Origin: Clostridia bacterium
GTDB taxonomy: Bacteria; Bacillota; Clostridia; Oscillospirales; Acutalibacteraceae
NCBI GenBank assembly: GCA_900770255.1
Contig: CAAGJN010000050.1
Coordinates: 1 to 24,102, forward strand
Length of the DNA: 24,102 nucleotides
Direction: 5' to 3'
Shown here: positions 8,411 through 15,250 of the stretch, one piece after another
Layout of the letters: the number at the start of each line of letters is the position of its first letter
Numbering within the stretch: position 1 is the stretch's first letter
Notes under the pieces: generated by a model
The model's database searches: none
Told to the model about the DNA's origin: nothing
What the model saw: the letters and a program-made list of their open reading frames with translations, nothing else
Translations under genes and position numbers: made by a program

Positions 8411-8416
8411 TGTAAT
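8404..8416. promoter_or_regulatory. Operator-like palindrome over the kinase -35 box
   Basis: ATTACA-A-TGTAAT is a 13-base inverted repeat with one central base, covering the whole -35 hexamer of the kinase promoter. Its position suggests a repressor site. I do not recognise the binding family, and no regulator gene is adjacent. Confidence 0.45.
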
Positions 8417-8419
8417 GAC

Positions 8420-8434
8420 AAAAAATTTTTAAAT
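8420..8434. repeat. 15-base AT-rich direct repeat, copy 1
   Basis: AAAAAATTTTTAAAT occurs here and again at 8566-8580, bracketing about 130 GC-rich bases between the kinase promoter and the tRNA promoter. I see nothing coding between the copies. Confidence 0.5.
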
Positions 8435-8565
8435 TTGCTCCCTCTGCGCGCCGGGGACGCAAAATCTTTTTCCGGCTGCGCAGGGTTACGAAAATCGTAG
8501 AGAGCTTTTCTCCGGCCCGCAGAAAGCCCGCCGGGAAGCAGACCAAAAGCTCGGGGACGAAAAAT

Positions 8566-8580
8566 AAAAAATTTTTAAAT
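8566..8580. repeat. 15-base AT-rich direct repeat, copy 2
   Basis: Identical to 8420-8434. It lies just upstream of the -35 box of the tRNA-Arg promoter and could act as an AT-rich UP-like element there. Confidence 0.5.
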
Positions 8581-8585
8581 AACAG

Positions 8586-8614
8586 TTGATTTTTGCGCCG
8601 CGTTGTGCTAATAT
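8586..8614 (+). promoter_or_regulatory. Promoter of tRNA-Arg
   Basis: -35 TTGATT (8586-8591), a 17-base spacer, and -10 TAATAT (8609-8614), ending 16 bases before the tRNA 5' end. An AT-rich block lies immediately upstream. Confidence 0.65.
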
Positions 8615-8630
8615 ACTATGGCAATCAGAT

Positions 8631-8707
8631 GCGCTGCTAGCTCAGTTGGATAGAGTGTTTGGCTACGAACCAAAAGGTCAGGGGTTCGAATCCCTTGCAG
8701 CGCGCCA
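8631..8707 (+). tRNA. tRNA-Arg (anticodon ACG), CCA encoded
   Basis: The full cloverleaf can be drawn. The acceptor stem is GCGCTGC (8631-8637) with GCAGCGC (8697-8703), followed by discriminator G8704 and CCA 8705-8707. The anticodon arm is TTTGG-CTACGAA-CCAAA, with anticodon ACG at 8665-8667. The T arm is AGGGG-TTCGAAT-CCCTT. ACG, edited to ICG, reads CGU/CGC/CGA arginine codons. It has its own promoter and terminator and is transcribed opposite to the flanking sugar genes. Its 3' end is duplicated 217 bases downstream, as at sites used by mobile elements. Confidence 0.97.
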
Positions 8708-8708
8708 A
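8690..8708 (+). repeat. tRNA 3'-end direct repeat, copy 1 (possible att site)
   Basis: ATCCCTTGCAGCGCGCCAA, the last 18 bases of tRNA-Arg including CCA plus one A, is repeated exactly at 8907-8925. Both copies are followed within two bases by CAGAG. This pattern fits either an integration site pair or the remnant of a second, tandem tRNA gene. Confidence 0.7.
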
Positions 8709-8709
8709 G

Positions 8710-8738
8710 ACAGAGCCGAGTTTTCGGCTCTGTTTTTT
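8710..8738 (+). terminator. Intrinsic terminator of tRNA-Arg
   Basis: A perfect 10-base stem, ACAGAGCCGA (8710-8719) with TCGGCTCTGT (8724-8733), a GTTT loop, and a run of six T through 8738. It begins 3 bases after the CCA end. Confidence 0.92.
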
Positions 8739-8770
8739 ATTTACTACTTTTTATGACATAAATTCTCTGA

Positions 8771-8918
8771 CGCAAAGGGATTCGACCCCCAAGAGGGTGA
8801 GCGGCGTAAAAAACACTTCGGAGAAGTATTTTCAGCCGCGAATTATAAGGCAGGTACTGCTGCGAAGCAGCGGTCGCCGAGCACGCCGGACCGCAAAGCA
8901 GGCTGTATCCCTTGCAGC
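8771..8918. repeat. Small hairpin-rich repeat element, MITE-like
   Basis: About 150 non-coding bases beginning with CGCAAAGGGATTCGACCCCC and ending with TATCCCTTGCAG, so the ends form an imperfect inverted repeat (GCAAAGGGAT against ATCCCTTGC). The left end also resembles the tRNA T arm read backwards. Inside are two stems. One is GCGGC (8801-8805) with GCCGC (8835-8839), plus inner AAAACACTTC/GAAGTATTTT. The other is GCTGC-GAA-GCAGC (near 8859-8871). The GC-rich make-up contrasts with the AT-rich DNA after it. I expect it to be multicopy but cannot test that here. Confidence 0.45.
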
Positions 8919-8925
8919 GCGCCAA
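8907..8925 (+). repeat. tRNA 3'-end direct repeat, copy 2 (possible att site)
   Basis: An exact 19-base copy of 8690-8708. No tRNA body lies upstream of it; the preceding sequence belongs to the hairpin-rich repeat. DNA becomes clearly AT-rich immediately after this copy. Confidence 0.7.
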
Positions 8926-9029
8926 CAGAGAACAACAAGTATTTTTCTGCTTGCCTTTTTGCTTAGCAAACAACAAAATAACAGTTAAGAGCCACTAAAT
9001 ATTTATCGTTCGACATAATTCACTAATAT

Positions 9030-9057
9030 TTGTACTTTACCTTGTATGTAATATAAT
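9030..9057 (+). promoter_or_regulatory. Promoter of the decayed channel gene
   Basis: -35 TTGTAC (9030-9035), a 16-base spacer, and a perfect -10 TATAAT (9052-9057). An AAGAAGG ribosome binding site at about 9101-9107 follows, so the transcription signals outlast the coding sequence. Confidence 0.6.
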
Positions 9058-9110
9058 AACAGAAGATTTATCTTTTTATTAACACCATCGATATTTATTA
9101 AAGAAGGCGA

Positions 9111-9457
9111 ATGGTAATGCTGAAAAATTTATATGACATAATTGAACCAACAGATAATGAAACCTCCAAGTTGAGTTCAATTTATGACGTTTTTATGCTT
9201 ATTTGCATTATTGCTAGTAGTATTTCATTATCTTTAAAATCAGATAATGCTTTTAATTATAGATAAATTCACGGTTGCTGCTTTTATTATTGATTACATA
9301 TTAAGATGGCGATATTACACCTGTATCAAATGCCGGCAAATTGTTTACGATATTGTCTGCATTTGTTGGCGTTGCTATCATCGCACTTCCATCAGGTATC
9401 ATAACTGCCGGATTTTTAGATGTTTTAAATAAGGAGAACGATAATATTGAACAGTAA
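9111..9457 (+). pseudogene. Decayed voltage-gated potassium channel (ion-transport family)
   Basis: Three fragments in three frames read in order as one channel. Frame 1 (9111 or 9117 to stop 9264-9266) gives MLKNLYDIIEPTDNE and IYDVFMLICIIASSISLSL, a first transmembrane helix. Frame 2 (from 9259) gives IDKFTVAAFIIDYILRW, typical of the third-helix region. Frame 3 (from 9305 to stop 9455-9457) gives GDITPVSNAGK then FVGVAIIALPSGIITAGF, the part just after the selectivity filter plus the inner pore helix. The first break fits loss of one TA from a TATATA run. The second fits a deletion of roughly 100 or more codons, including the rest of the sensor and most of the pore. Promoter, ribosome binding site and terminator remain. 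The DNA is much richer in A and T than the neighbouring genes. The product cannot be a working channel. Confidence 0.82.
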
Positions 9458-9517
9458 AAATTTTTAACACAATTTATCATATAAACTTAGTCTTTCTGTA
9501 AAACTTCGAAATAAAGC

Positions 9518-9579
9518 GTCCTCTTAGCAAGTCTTGAAAACTTTAATTTTCAAGTGCGTCACTAAGAGGACTTGTTTTT
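9518..9579 (+). terminator. Long two-part hairpin terminator after the channel pseudogene
   Basis: Outer stem GTCCTCTTAG (9518-9527) with CTAAGAGGAC (9562-9571), inner stem CTTGAAAA (9533-9540) with TTTTCAAG (9547-9554), then TTGTTTTT. It ends transcription from the pseudogene promoter on the plus strand. It also lies 17 bases beyond the fucI stop and could slow minus-strand polymerase, though the T run on that side is poor. Confidence 0.75.
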
Positions 9580-9595
9580 ATTTTGTTATATCATT

Positions 9596-11404
9596 TTATT
9601 TATACAGCGGGCCGTAGGCTGCGCAGGCTCTGTAGTCGGCGCTCTCAAGATCCTTCGTGCCGAAGGATGCCCATGCGTGCGGACGGTAGATATCGTCATC
9701 CGCGATGTTGTGCATCGCAACGGGGATACGGAGCATGCTCGCGAGCGTGATCAGATCCTTGCCGATATGGCCGTAGCTGATAGCGCCGTGATTTGCGCCC
9801 CAGTTCGCCATGACGGAATAGACGTCCTTAAACGCGCCCTTACCGGTGAGCCTCGGCGCAAACCAGGTCGTCGGCCAGGTCGGGTCTGTGCGGCTGTCGA
9901 GCTTCGCGTGGATGTCGTCGGGCAGGGTTGCGGTGTAGCCCTCAGCAATCTGAAGCACGGGGCCGAGACCCTTGATGATGTTGACTCTGATCATCGTCAT
10001 GGGCATGACAGCCTGCGTCTTGAAGTGCGAAGAATATCCGCCTCCTCTGAAGTAGCCGAGATCCGCCGGGCACCAGTCGGTAGCCTTGAGCATTGCGCTG
10101 ATATCCTCGTCGGTGACGTTCCACCACTCCTTCATAACGGCGTTGCCGTCCTTGTCCCTGCACACGCCGGTCGCATCGAGCGCGGCTGCGCCGGAGTTGA
10201 TAAGGTGGATAAAGCCGTCCTTGGCTACGCCCTCGGGACGTCTGCCGCAGACTCTCTCAACTGCGTCGGGGCTCCAGTATGTACGCACGTCGGCAAACAG
10301 GCTCGCCTTGCCGGTGAGCAGCTTGCCAAGGAGCATTGAAAGGCCGTTGAGGCCGTCGTTCTCGGTGGCGAAGATAAGCGGCTCCTTCTTGCCGTTCCAG
10401 TCAAAGGTCGTGTTGAGCATAGCCTCGGTGAAATCGCCGTTGGGCATGAAATCCGTCCATTGACGCTGACCCTGGAAGCCGCCGAGGATCGCGTTGCGGC
10501 CGAGGGCCTCCTCGTGCCAGCCGTCCTTCGGGCCGGAGTGCTCAGCCTCTGCACCGACAGGGCGCACTTCGTTGAGCTTATCGTTGCCGAGCATAATATC
10601 GCGGCAGATGAGGGTCATCTTGACGACAAACTCCCACTCCTTCTCCTTCTGCTCGGGTGTATGTCTGATGTTCTCGGGGTTCTTGTCGAAGCCCTCGGGG
10701 CAGTTCTCCTTGACCCACTTGAGAGCGCGCTCATATTCCTCGTGATCGTAGATGCCGAGCTCTACGCGGCGGGTAACCTCGCACATGTCGACCCACTCGG
10801 CGCGGATGCCGAGATACTCCTGCCAGAAATCAGCGTCGCAGAACGAGCCTGCGATACCCATTGCGACAGCGCCGATGCCGACATACGACTTGCCTCTGAT
10901 CTGGCCGACAGCAGCGGCGCAGCGGGCGAAGCGCAGAATCTTCTCGGCGACGTCCTCGGGGATCGAGTTGTCGGTGACATCCTGTACGTCCTTGCCGTAT
11001 ATTGAGAAAGCGGGCAGGCCTCTCTGCGCATGAGCCGCCATGACGGCCGCGAGATAGACCGCACCGGGACGCTCCGTGCCGTTAAAGCCCCATACAGCCT
11101 TGACGGTCAGGGGATCAAGATCCATCGTCTCGCTGCCGTAACACCAGCAGGGGGTGACGGAAAGGGTCGCGCAGACATTCTGAGTCGAGAAAAACTCGGC
11201 GCACTTCGCAGCCTCGGCGGCGCCGCCGATAGTACACGGCGAGATAATGCACTCGAACGGAGTTCCGTCTGTGTTGAATACGTTAGCCTCAATGAGCTCT
11301 TTGGCAGCGCGCGCCATGCTCATTGTCTTTTCCTCAAGACTCTCTCTGACTCCGCCCCAGCGGCCGTCAATGATCGGTCTGATTCCAAGCTTTGCTTTTG
11401 ACAT
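9596..11404 (-). CDS. fucI: L-fucose isomerase
   Basis: A 602-residue enzyme converting L-fucose to L-fuculose with a divalent metal, in the cytoplasm. It matches the E. coli FucI pattern almost end to end. Shared stretches include KLGIRPIIDGRWGGVRESLE, VTPCWCYGSET, WGFNGTERPGAVYLAA, FQGQRQWTDFMPNGD, YFRGGGYSSHF, and the C-terminal YRACAAYGPLYK. The acid/base and metal residues fall where expected, in ATENDGLNG (Glu348) and FADVRTYWSP (Asp372); GANHGAISYGH carries the late histidine. The ATG follows AAAGGATGATC. It is the last gene of the fuc run, 19 bases after the kinase gene. It may also isomerise D-arabinose, as the family often does. Confidence 0.97.
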   Translation of the reverse strand: MSKAKLGIRPIIDGRWGGVRESLEEKTMSMARAAKELIEANVFNTDGTPFECIISPCTIGGAAEAAKCAEFFSTQNVCATLSVTPCWCYGSETMDLDPLTVKAVWGFNGTERPGAVYLAAVMAAHAQRGLPAFSIYGKDVQDVTDNSIPEDVAEKILRFARCAAAVGQIRGKSYVGIGAVAMGIAGSFCDADFWQEYLGIRAEWVDMCEVTRRVELGIYDHEEYERALKWVKENCPEGFDKNPENIRHTPEQKEKEWEFVVKMTLICRDIMLGNDKLNEVRPVGAEAEHSGPKDGWHEEALGRNAILGGFQGQRQWTDFMPNGDFTEAMLNTTFDWNGKKEPLIFATENDGLNGLSMLLGKLLTGKASLFADVRTYWSPDAVERVCGRRPEGVAKDGFIHLINSGAAALDATGVCRDKDGNAVMKEWWNVTDEDISAMLKATDWCPADLGYFRGGGYSSHFKTQAVMPMTMIRVNIIKGLGPVLQIAEGYTATLPDDIHAKLDSRTDPTWPTTWFAPRLTGKGAFKDVYSVMANWGANHGAISYGHIGKDLITLASMLRIPVAMHNIADDDIYRPHAWASFGTKDLESADYRACAAYGPLYK

Positions 11405-11423
11405 TTTTTGATCATCCTTTCGG

Positions 11424-12896
11424 TTATTTTGATATTTTTATAAACTCTTTGTATGCCGACGCCCAGATGTCAGCGTCGGTCGGAGCATATTCGCGCAATT
11501 TTTCGCTGCGTGAGATTATCTCGCGCGCTCTGCCGATATCCGAAATATCACCCGAGCTCAGGAGCTGAACGGCAATGTTGCCGAGGACTGTCGCCTCTAT
11601 CGGGCCCGCCTTGACCGGCACATCGCAGGCGCTCGCCGTCATACGGCACAGCAGGGTGTCCTTCGTGCCGCCGCCGATGACGTGGATGACGGAATAATCC
11701 CTGCCCGTGCATTCCTTTATCATGGCGAAGGTGCGGCGGTATTTCATCGCAAGGCTCTCATATATGCAGCGCATGATCTCGCCGACGGTCTGCGGGACAA
11801 ACTGACCCGTTCTGCGGCAGAACTCGCGCACACGGCCGGGTATATCTCCGGGCGGGTTAAATTCCGGCGAGTCGGGGTCTATAAAGCACTTGAACGGCTG
11901 CGCATCGAGCGCAAGGCGCTCGAGATCGGCGTAGCTGTAGTCCTCGCCCTCGCGCTTCCATTGGCGGCGGCTCTCCTGGATGAGCCACAGACCGATGATG
12001 TTCTTAAGCAGGCCGGTAGCTCCGCCATAGCCGCCCTCGTTTGTGATGTTTATGGCGAGGGACGTGTCGTTGACGATGGGCTCACTCAACTCCGTGCCGA
12101 AGAGCGACCAGGTGCCGCTGCTCAGGAAAGCGAAGCTGTCGCCCTGCGCGGGCACGGCGGTTATTGCCGACTGCGTGTCGTGGCCGCAGACGCTGATAAC
12201 CTTTACGGGCTCGAGCCCGATCTCTTCGCATATCTCCCGGCTTAGCACGCCGTTCTGCGCGCCCGAGGGTACGATCGGGGTGAGAATATCTCCCGGGATA
12301 CCGAGCCTGTCAAGCAGATCATATGCCCAGTCGTGAGTTTTTATATCGACCATCTGCGAGGTTGTAGCGATCGAATATTCGGTCTGCTTGGTGCCCGTGA
12401 GCATATATGCAAAAAGGTCGGGCATGAACAGCAGCTTATCCGCGCGCTCAAGAAGGTGCGGGCGGTATTTTTTGAGAGAATAGAGCTGGAACAGGGTGTT
12501 AAGCTCCATAAACTGGATGCCCGTGCGGGAATAGAGCTCCTCGCGCGGGATCGTTTTGAACACCTCGTCTATGAGCCCCGCGGTGCGTGCGTCGCGGTAA
12601 TGAACGGGATTTTCAAGCAGACAGCCGAACTCGTCGAGGAGCCCGAAATCAACACCCCAGGTGTCAATGCCAATGCTGTCGAAACCGCCTGCGAGCTTTG
12701 CTTTCGTCAGCCCCTGCTTTATTTCAAAGAACAGGCGCAGAACATCCCAGTAGAGCGTCCCGCCGACGCTCACGGGGTCATTTGAAAAGCGGTGTACCTC
12801 CTCAAGGCGGATGTTTTCACCGTCAAAGTGACCGATTATCGCGCGCCCGCTCGACGCGCCGAAATCGAAGGCAAGAACTCTTTTTTCTTTAGCCAT
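11424..12896 (-). CDS. rhaB: Rhamnulokinase-family kinase, probable L-fuculose kinase
   Basis: A 490-residue FGGY kinase of the RhaB branch rather than the E. coli FucK branch. It shows RVLAFDFGASSGRAIIGHFDG, GTLYWDVLRLFFEIKQGL, DSIGIDTWGVDFGLLDEFG, PVHYRDARTAG, YSRTGIQFMELNTLFQL, and LSSGTWSLFGTEL. Further on are ITNEGGYGGATGLLKNIIGLWLIQESRR and the HVIGGGTKDTLLCR nucleotide motif. The catalytic aspartate is in CGHDTQSAI. The adjoining fucI and fucU make L-fuculose the likely substrate, with the product going to an aldolase not present here. An upstream GTG gives two more codons, but it lies inside the GGAGGTG ribosome binding site, so the ATG at 12896 is the start. It begins 12 bases after fucU ends. 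Calling it rhaB describes the family; the function is inferred. Confidence 0.9.
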   Translation of the reverse strand: MAKEKRVLAFDFGASSGRAIIGHFDGENIRLEEVHRFSNDPVSVGGTLYWDVLRLFFEIKQGLTKAKLAGGFDSIGIDTWGVDFGLLDEFGCLLENPVHYRDARTAGLIDEVFKTIPREELYSRTGIQFMELNTLFQLYSLKKYRPHLLERADKLLFMPDLFAYMLTGTKQTEYSIATTSQMVDIKTHDWAYDLLDRLGIPGDILTPIVPSGAQNGVLSREICEEIGLEPVKVISVCGHDTQSAITAVPAQGDSFAFLSSGTWSLFGTELSEPIVNDTSLAINITNEGGYGGATGLLKNIIGLWLIQESRRQWKREGEDYSYADLERLALDAQPFKCFIDPDSPEFNPPGDIPGRVREFCRRTGQFVPQTVGEIMRCIYESLAMKYRRTFAMIKECTGRDYSVIHVIGGGTKDTLLCRMTASACDVPVKAGPIEATVLGNIAVQLLSSGDISDIGRAREIISRSEKLREYAPTDADIWASAYKEFIKISK

Positions 12897-12908
12897 ATGC
12901 ACCTCCGG

Positions 12909-13331
12909 TTATTTCACAACGCCCTTTTTGAGAATAATGTTGGCGTAGATTGCAGTCTCTCCGGTGGCGACGACCGCATAGGCCTTCTTCGCCCTGTCAT
13001 AGAACGCATAGCGCTCGACGAGCTCAAATTTTCTGTCGCCCTCATTTTCCTTGACAATATCCTCGTACTTTTCCCAGATCTCCGGGCGTTCGCCGTCCGA
13101 GCCGTTATCCATTAGCGCGACCGGCGCTTCGACATATGTATCAAGCGGCATAAGTTTCAATACCGCGTCGAGGATCTCCGGCACGCCGTGACCGTCGAGG
13201 CGGACAAGGCGCTGAGCGATGCCGGCCGCCGGGAAGTTGCCGTCGCCTATGACTATCTCGTCGCCGTGTCCCATCTCCATGAGGATCTTCAGAAGCTCGG
13301 GTGAAATTATCGGTGAAATGTTCTTGAGCAT
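12909..13331 (-). CDS. fucU: L-fucose mutarotase (RbsD/FucU family)
   Basis: A 140-residue protein close to E. coli FucU in length and sequence: MLKNISPIISPELLKILMEMGHGDEIVIGDGNFPA at the start and RYAFYDRAKKAYAVVATGETAIYANIILKKG at the end. FucU interconverts the alpha and beta anomers of L-fucose so that the isomerase gets its preferred form. The His in MGHGDE (residue 22) and the Asp in GDGNFP (residue 30) are conserved active-site positions; AFYDRAKKAYAVV near 108-120 completes the pocket. The RbsD relative differs in the N-terminal motif and acts on ribose. The ATG has AAAGGACGGAG upstream. It sits 26 bases after the ABC transporter gene and 12 before the kinase gene. Confidence 0.95.
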   Translation of the reverse strand: MLKNISPIISPELLKILMEMGHGDEIVIGDGNFPAAGIAQRLVRLDGHGVPEILDAVLKLMPLDTYVEAPVALMDNGSDGERPEIWEKYEDIVKENEGDRKFELVERYAFYDRAKKAYAVVATGETAIYANIILKKGVVK

Positions 13332-13357
13332 TTTATATCTCCGTCCTTTCGGAAAAA

Positions 13358-15118
13358 TCAGTCTATCGAATACATACTGTAAAGCTCGCTGTAAATACCG
13401 CCCTTTTCGATAAGCTCGCGGTGGCTGCCCTGCTCGGCGATACCGTCCTCGGTGAGCACGACGATCTCGGCCGCGTTTCTTATGGTCGTAAGCCTGTGCG
13501 CAATGGTTATGACCGTGCGTCCCTTTGCGAGCTCCTCGAGCGACTTCTGAACGAGCCTCTCGCTCTCGTTATCGAGAGCGCTCGTCGCCTCGTCGAGGAT
13601 GACTATCGGCGGATTTTTCAAAAACAGACGCGCTATCGAGATGCGCTGCTTCTGGCCTCCGGAGAGCTTGACTCCCCGCTCGCCGACATATGTGTCATAG
13701 CCCTCGGGCAGCTCCTCGATAAACTCGTGGGCACCCGCTCGCTCTGCGGCGGCTCTGACGTCCCCGTCGGATGCCCCGGGACAGCCATAGGCAATATTTT
13801 CGCGCACGGTGCCGGAGAACATATAGACGTCCTGCTGAACAGTTCCTATATTCGAGCGCAGGGATGTGAGCGTTATGTCGCGTATATCGACGCCGTCAAG
13901 CAGTATCGCACCGCCGGTGACGTCATAAAAGCGCGGAATGAGGTTGCATATCGTGGTCTTTCCGCCGCCGGATGGACCGACGAGCGCCACATTCTCGCCC
14001 GGAGCTATGTGCAGCGAAAAGTCTGAGAGTATCTTTTTATCCGTGCCCTTATATGAAAACGAGACGTCTTTGAACTCTATCTCGCCGCGCACGTTTTCTA
14101 TCGGCTTTGCGTTCGGCGAGTCCTCTATATCGCTGACCTCGTCCATGATCTCCGAAAAGCGCTCGATTCCGGTCATGCCACGGTTAAACTGCTCGCTGAA
14201 ATCGACTATCGTGCGTATAGCGGCGAGCAGCGTGCTGACCATCAGCAGGCTCGCCGAAAAGTCGCCGACGGTCGTCTTGCCCTTCATCATGAACAGCGCA
14301 CCGATGCCGACTATGGCTATGTACATCAGCCCGTCACAGAGCCTGACGGTGCAGTGAAAGCTCGCCATATAGCGGTAGCCGTTCTTCTTCGCCTTGAAGA
14401 AGCGGTGTGAGCCCTCGTTGAACTTCGCGCGCTCTACATCCTCGTTTGCAAAGCTCTTGACGACCCTTATGCCGAGCAGAGAATCCTCCGTGCGCGCGTT
14501 TATCTCGCCTATCTCGCGGCGCTGCTGCTTGAATGCATCGCGCATCCTGCGGCGGCTGTGCGCTGTCAGAAGCATCATCAGCGGCAGCAGAGCAAAAACA
14601 ATCAGCGCAAGCCAAATGTTCATCGACGCGAACATCGCAAAGCCCGCGACTATTTTTATCACGGTCATCAGCACGTTCTCCGGGCCGTGGTGCGCAAGCT
14701 CTGTGACCTCGAACAGATCGTTTGTGATACGCGACATGAGCTGGCCGATCTTAGTGTCGTCATAGAACGAATAGGACATATCCTGCAGGTGCGAGAACAG
14801 ATCGTTTCTCATGTCTGTCTCTATCTTCGCGCCCATTATATGGCCGCCCGACGAAGTGTAGTAGCTTGCCGCGGTGTCGATAACGCGGAGTAAAACATAA
14901 AAGCCGATGATCTTCAATATCAGCGCAACGGTCAGCGAGTGGATATCCTCAGCCGCCCGGTCGGTTATCCGGCGCACTATCAGCGGCAGTGCGATCTCGC
15001 AGACGGTCGTTAGTGCGGAGCAGATCATATCCAGTGCGAACAGTCCCGCATACTTCTTATAATATGGCAGGACACGCCTGAGCATCCGCGCGTTTTTCGT
15101 CCTGTAGCTTTTGTCCAA
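13358..15118 (-). CDS. ABC transporter, fused membrane and ATPase domains (exporter type)
   Basis: A half-transporter of about 586 residues that would dimerise. The N-terminal type-1 exporter domain (about 20-315) has six expected spans, and the C-terminal ATPase carries all motifs. Counted from the longer TTG start these are Walker A GPSGGGKT (387-394), Q-loop QQD (434-436), signature LSGGQKQR (491-498), Walker B IVILDEATSALD (511-522), and H-loop IAHRLT (545-550). There is no C39 peptidase domain. Two TTG starts are possible: 15136, with no ribosome binding site, and 15118, four bases after GGGGTGG; I prefer 15118. MsbA/LmrA-like relatives export lipids, drugs or peptides, so it is unlikely to import fucose. 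It is first in the run with fucU, the kinase and fucI, and divergent from a two-component system. The substrate is unknown. Confidence 0.9.
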   Translation of the reverse strand: MDKSYRTKNARMLRRVLPYYKKYAGLFALDMICSALTTVCEIALPLIVRRITDRAAEDIHSLTVALILKIIGFYVLLRVIDTAASYYTSSGGHIMGAKIETDMRNDLFSHLQDMSYSFYDDTKIGQLMSRITNDLFEVTELAHHGPENVLMTVIKIVAGFAMFASMNIWLALIVFALLPLMMLLTAHSRRRMRDAFKQQRREIGEINARTEDSLLGIRVVKSFANEDVERAKFNEGSHRFFKAKKNGYRYMASFHCTVRLCDGLMYIAIVGIGALFMMKGKTTVGDFSASLLMVSTLLAAIRTIVDFSEQFNRGMTGIERFSEIMDEVSDIEDSPNAKPIENVRGEIEFKDVSFSYKGTDKKILSDFSLHIAPGENVALVGPSGGGKTTICNLIPRFYDVTGGAILLDGVDIRDITLTSLRSNIGTVQQDVYMFSGTVRENIAYGCPGASDGDVRAAAERAGAHEFIEELPEGYDTYVGERGVKLSGGQKQRISIARLFLKNPPIVILDEATSALDNESERLVQKSLEELAKGRTVITIAHRLTTIRNAAEIVVLTEDGIAEQGSHRELIEKGGIYSELYSMYSID

Positions 15119-15153
15119 AAAACCACCCCGTGGCAAATATATTAATCATTTAG

Positions 15154-15182
15154 ATTATACAACATTTATACCTCTTTGAAAA
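15154..15182 (-). promoter_or_regulatory. Promoter of the ABC transporter-fuc operon
   Basis: Minus strand: -35 TTTTCA (15182-15177), a 17-base spacer, and a perfect -10 TATAAT (15159-15154). The start point would be near 15147, about 30 bases before the preferred TTG codon. No equally good promoter is seen in the 26-base gap before fucU. Confidence 0.65.
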
Positions 15183-15221
15183 GAGAATATATGAGAATTT
15201 TTTAGCCCGGCGGCGGAGTAC

Positions 15222-15250
15222 TTGAAAAAAAGAAAAAAATTCTGTATACT
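15222..15250 (+). promoter_or_regulatory. Promoter of the LytTR/GHKL two-component operon
   Basis: -35 TTGAAA (15222-15227), a 17-base spacer made largely of A, and -10 TATACT (15245-15250). It faces away from the ABC transporter promoter, with 39 bases between the two -35 boxes. No clear pair of LytTR-type direct repeats was seen. Confidence 0.7.

Noticed and set aside
8737..8976. Minus-strand 79-codon frame across the hairpin-rich repeat
   Set aside because: It runs through the tRNA 3'-end copy and two palindromes, with no convincing ribosome binding site. Frames like this are often annotated inside repeats but are not real genes.
9247..9432. Plus-strand 61-codon frame as a small independent protein
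   Set aside because: Only its first part (IDKFTVAAFIIDYILRW) is channel-like; the rest is a frame-shifted reading of the pore helix. It belongs to the pseudogene.
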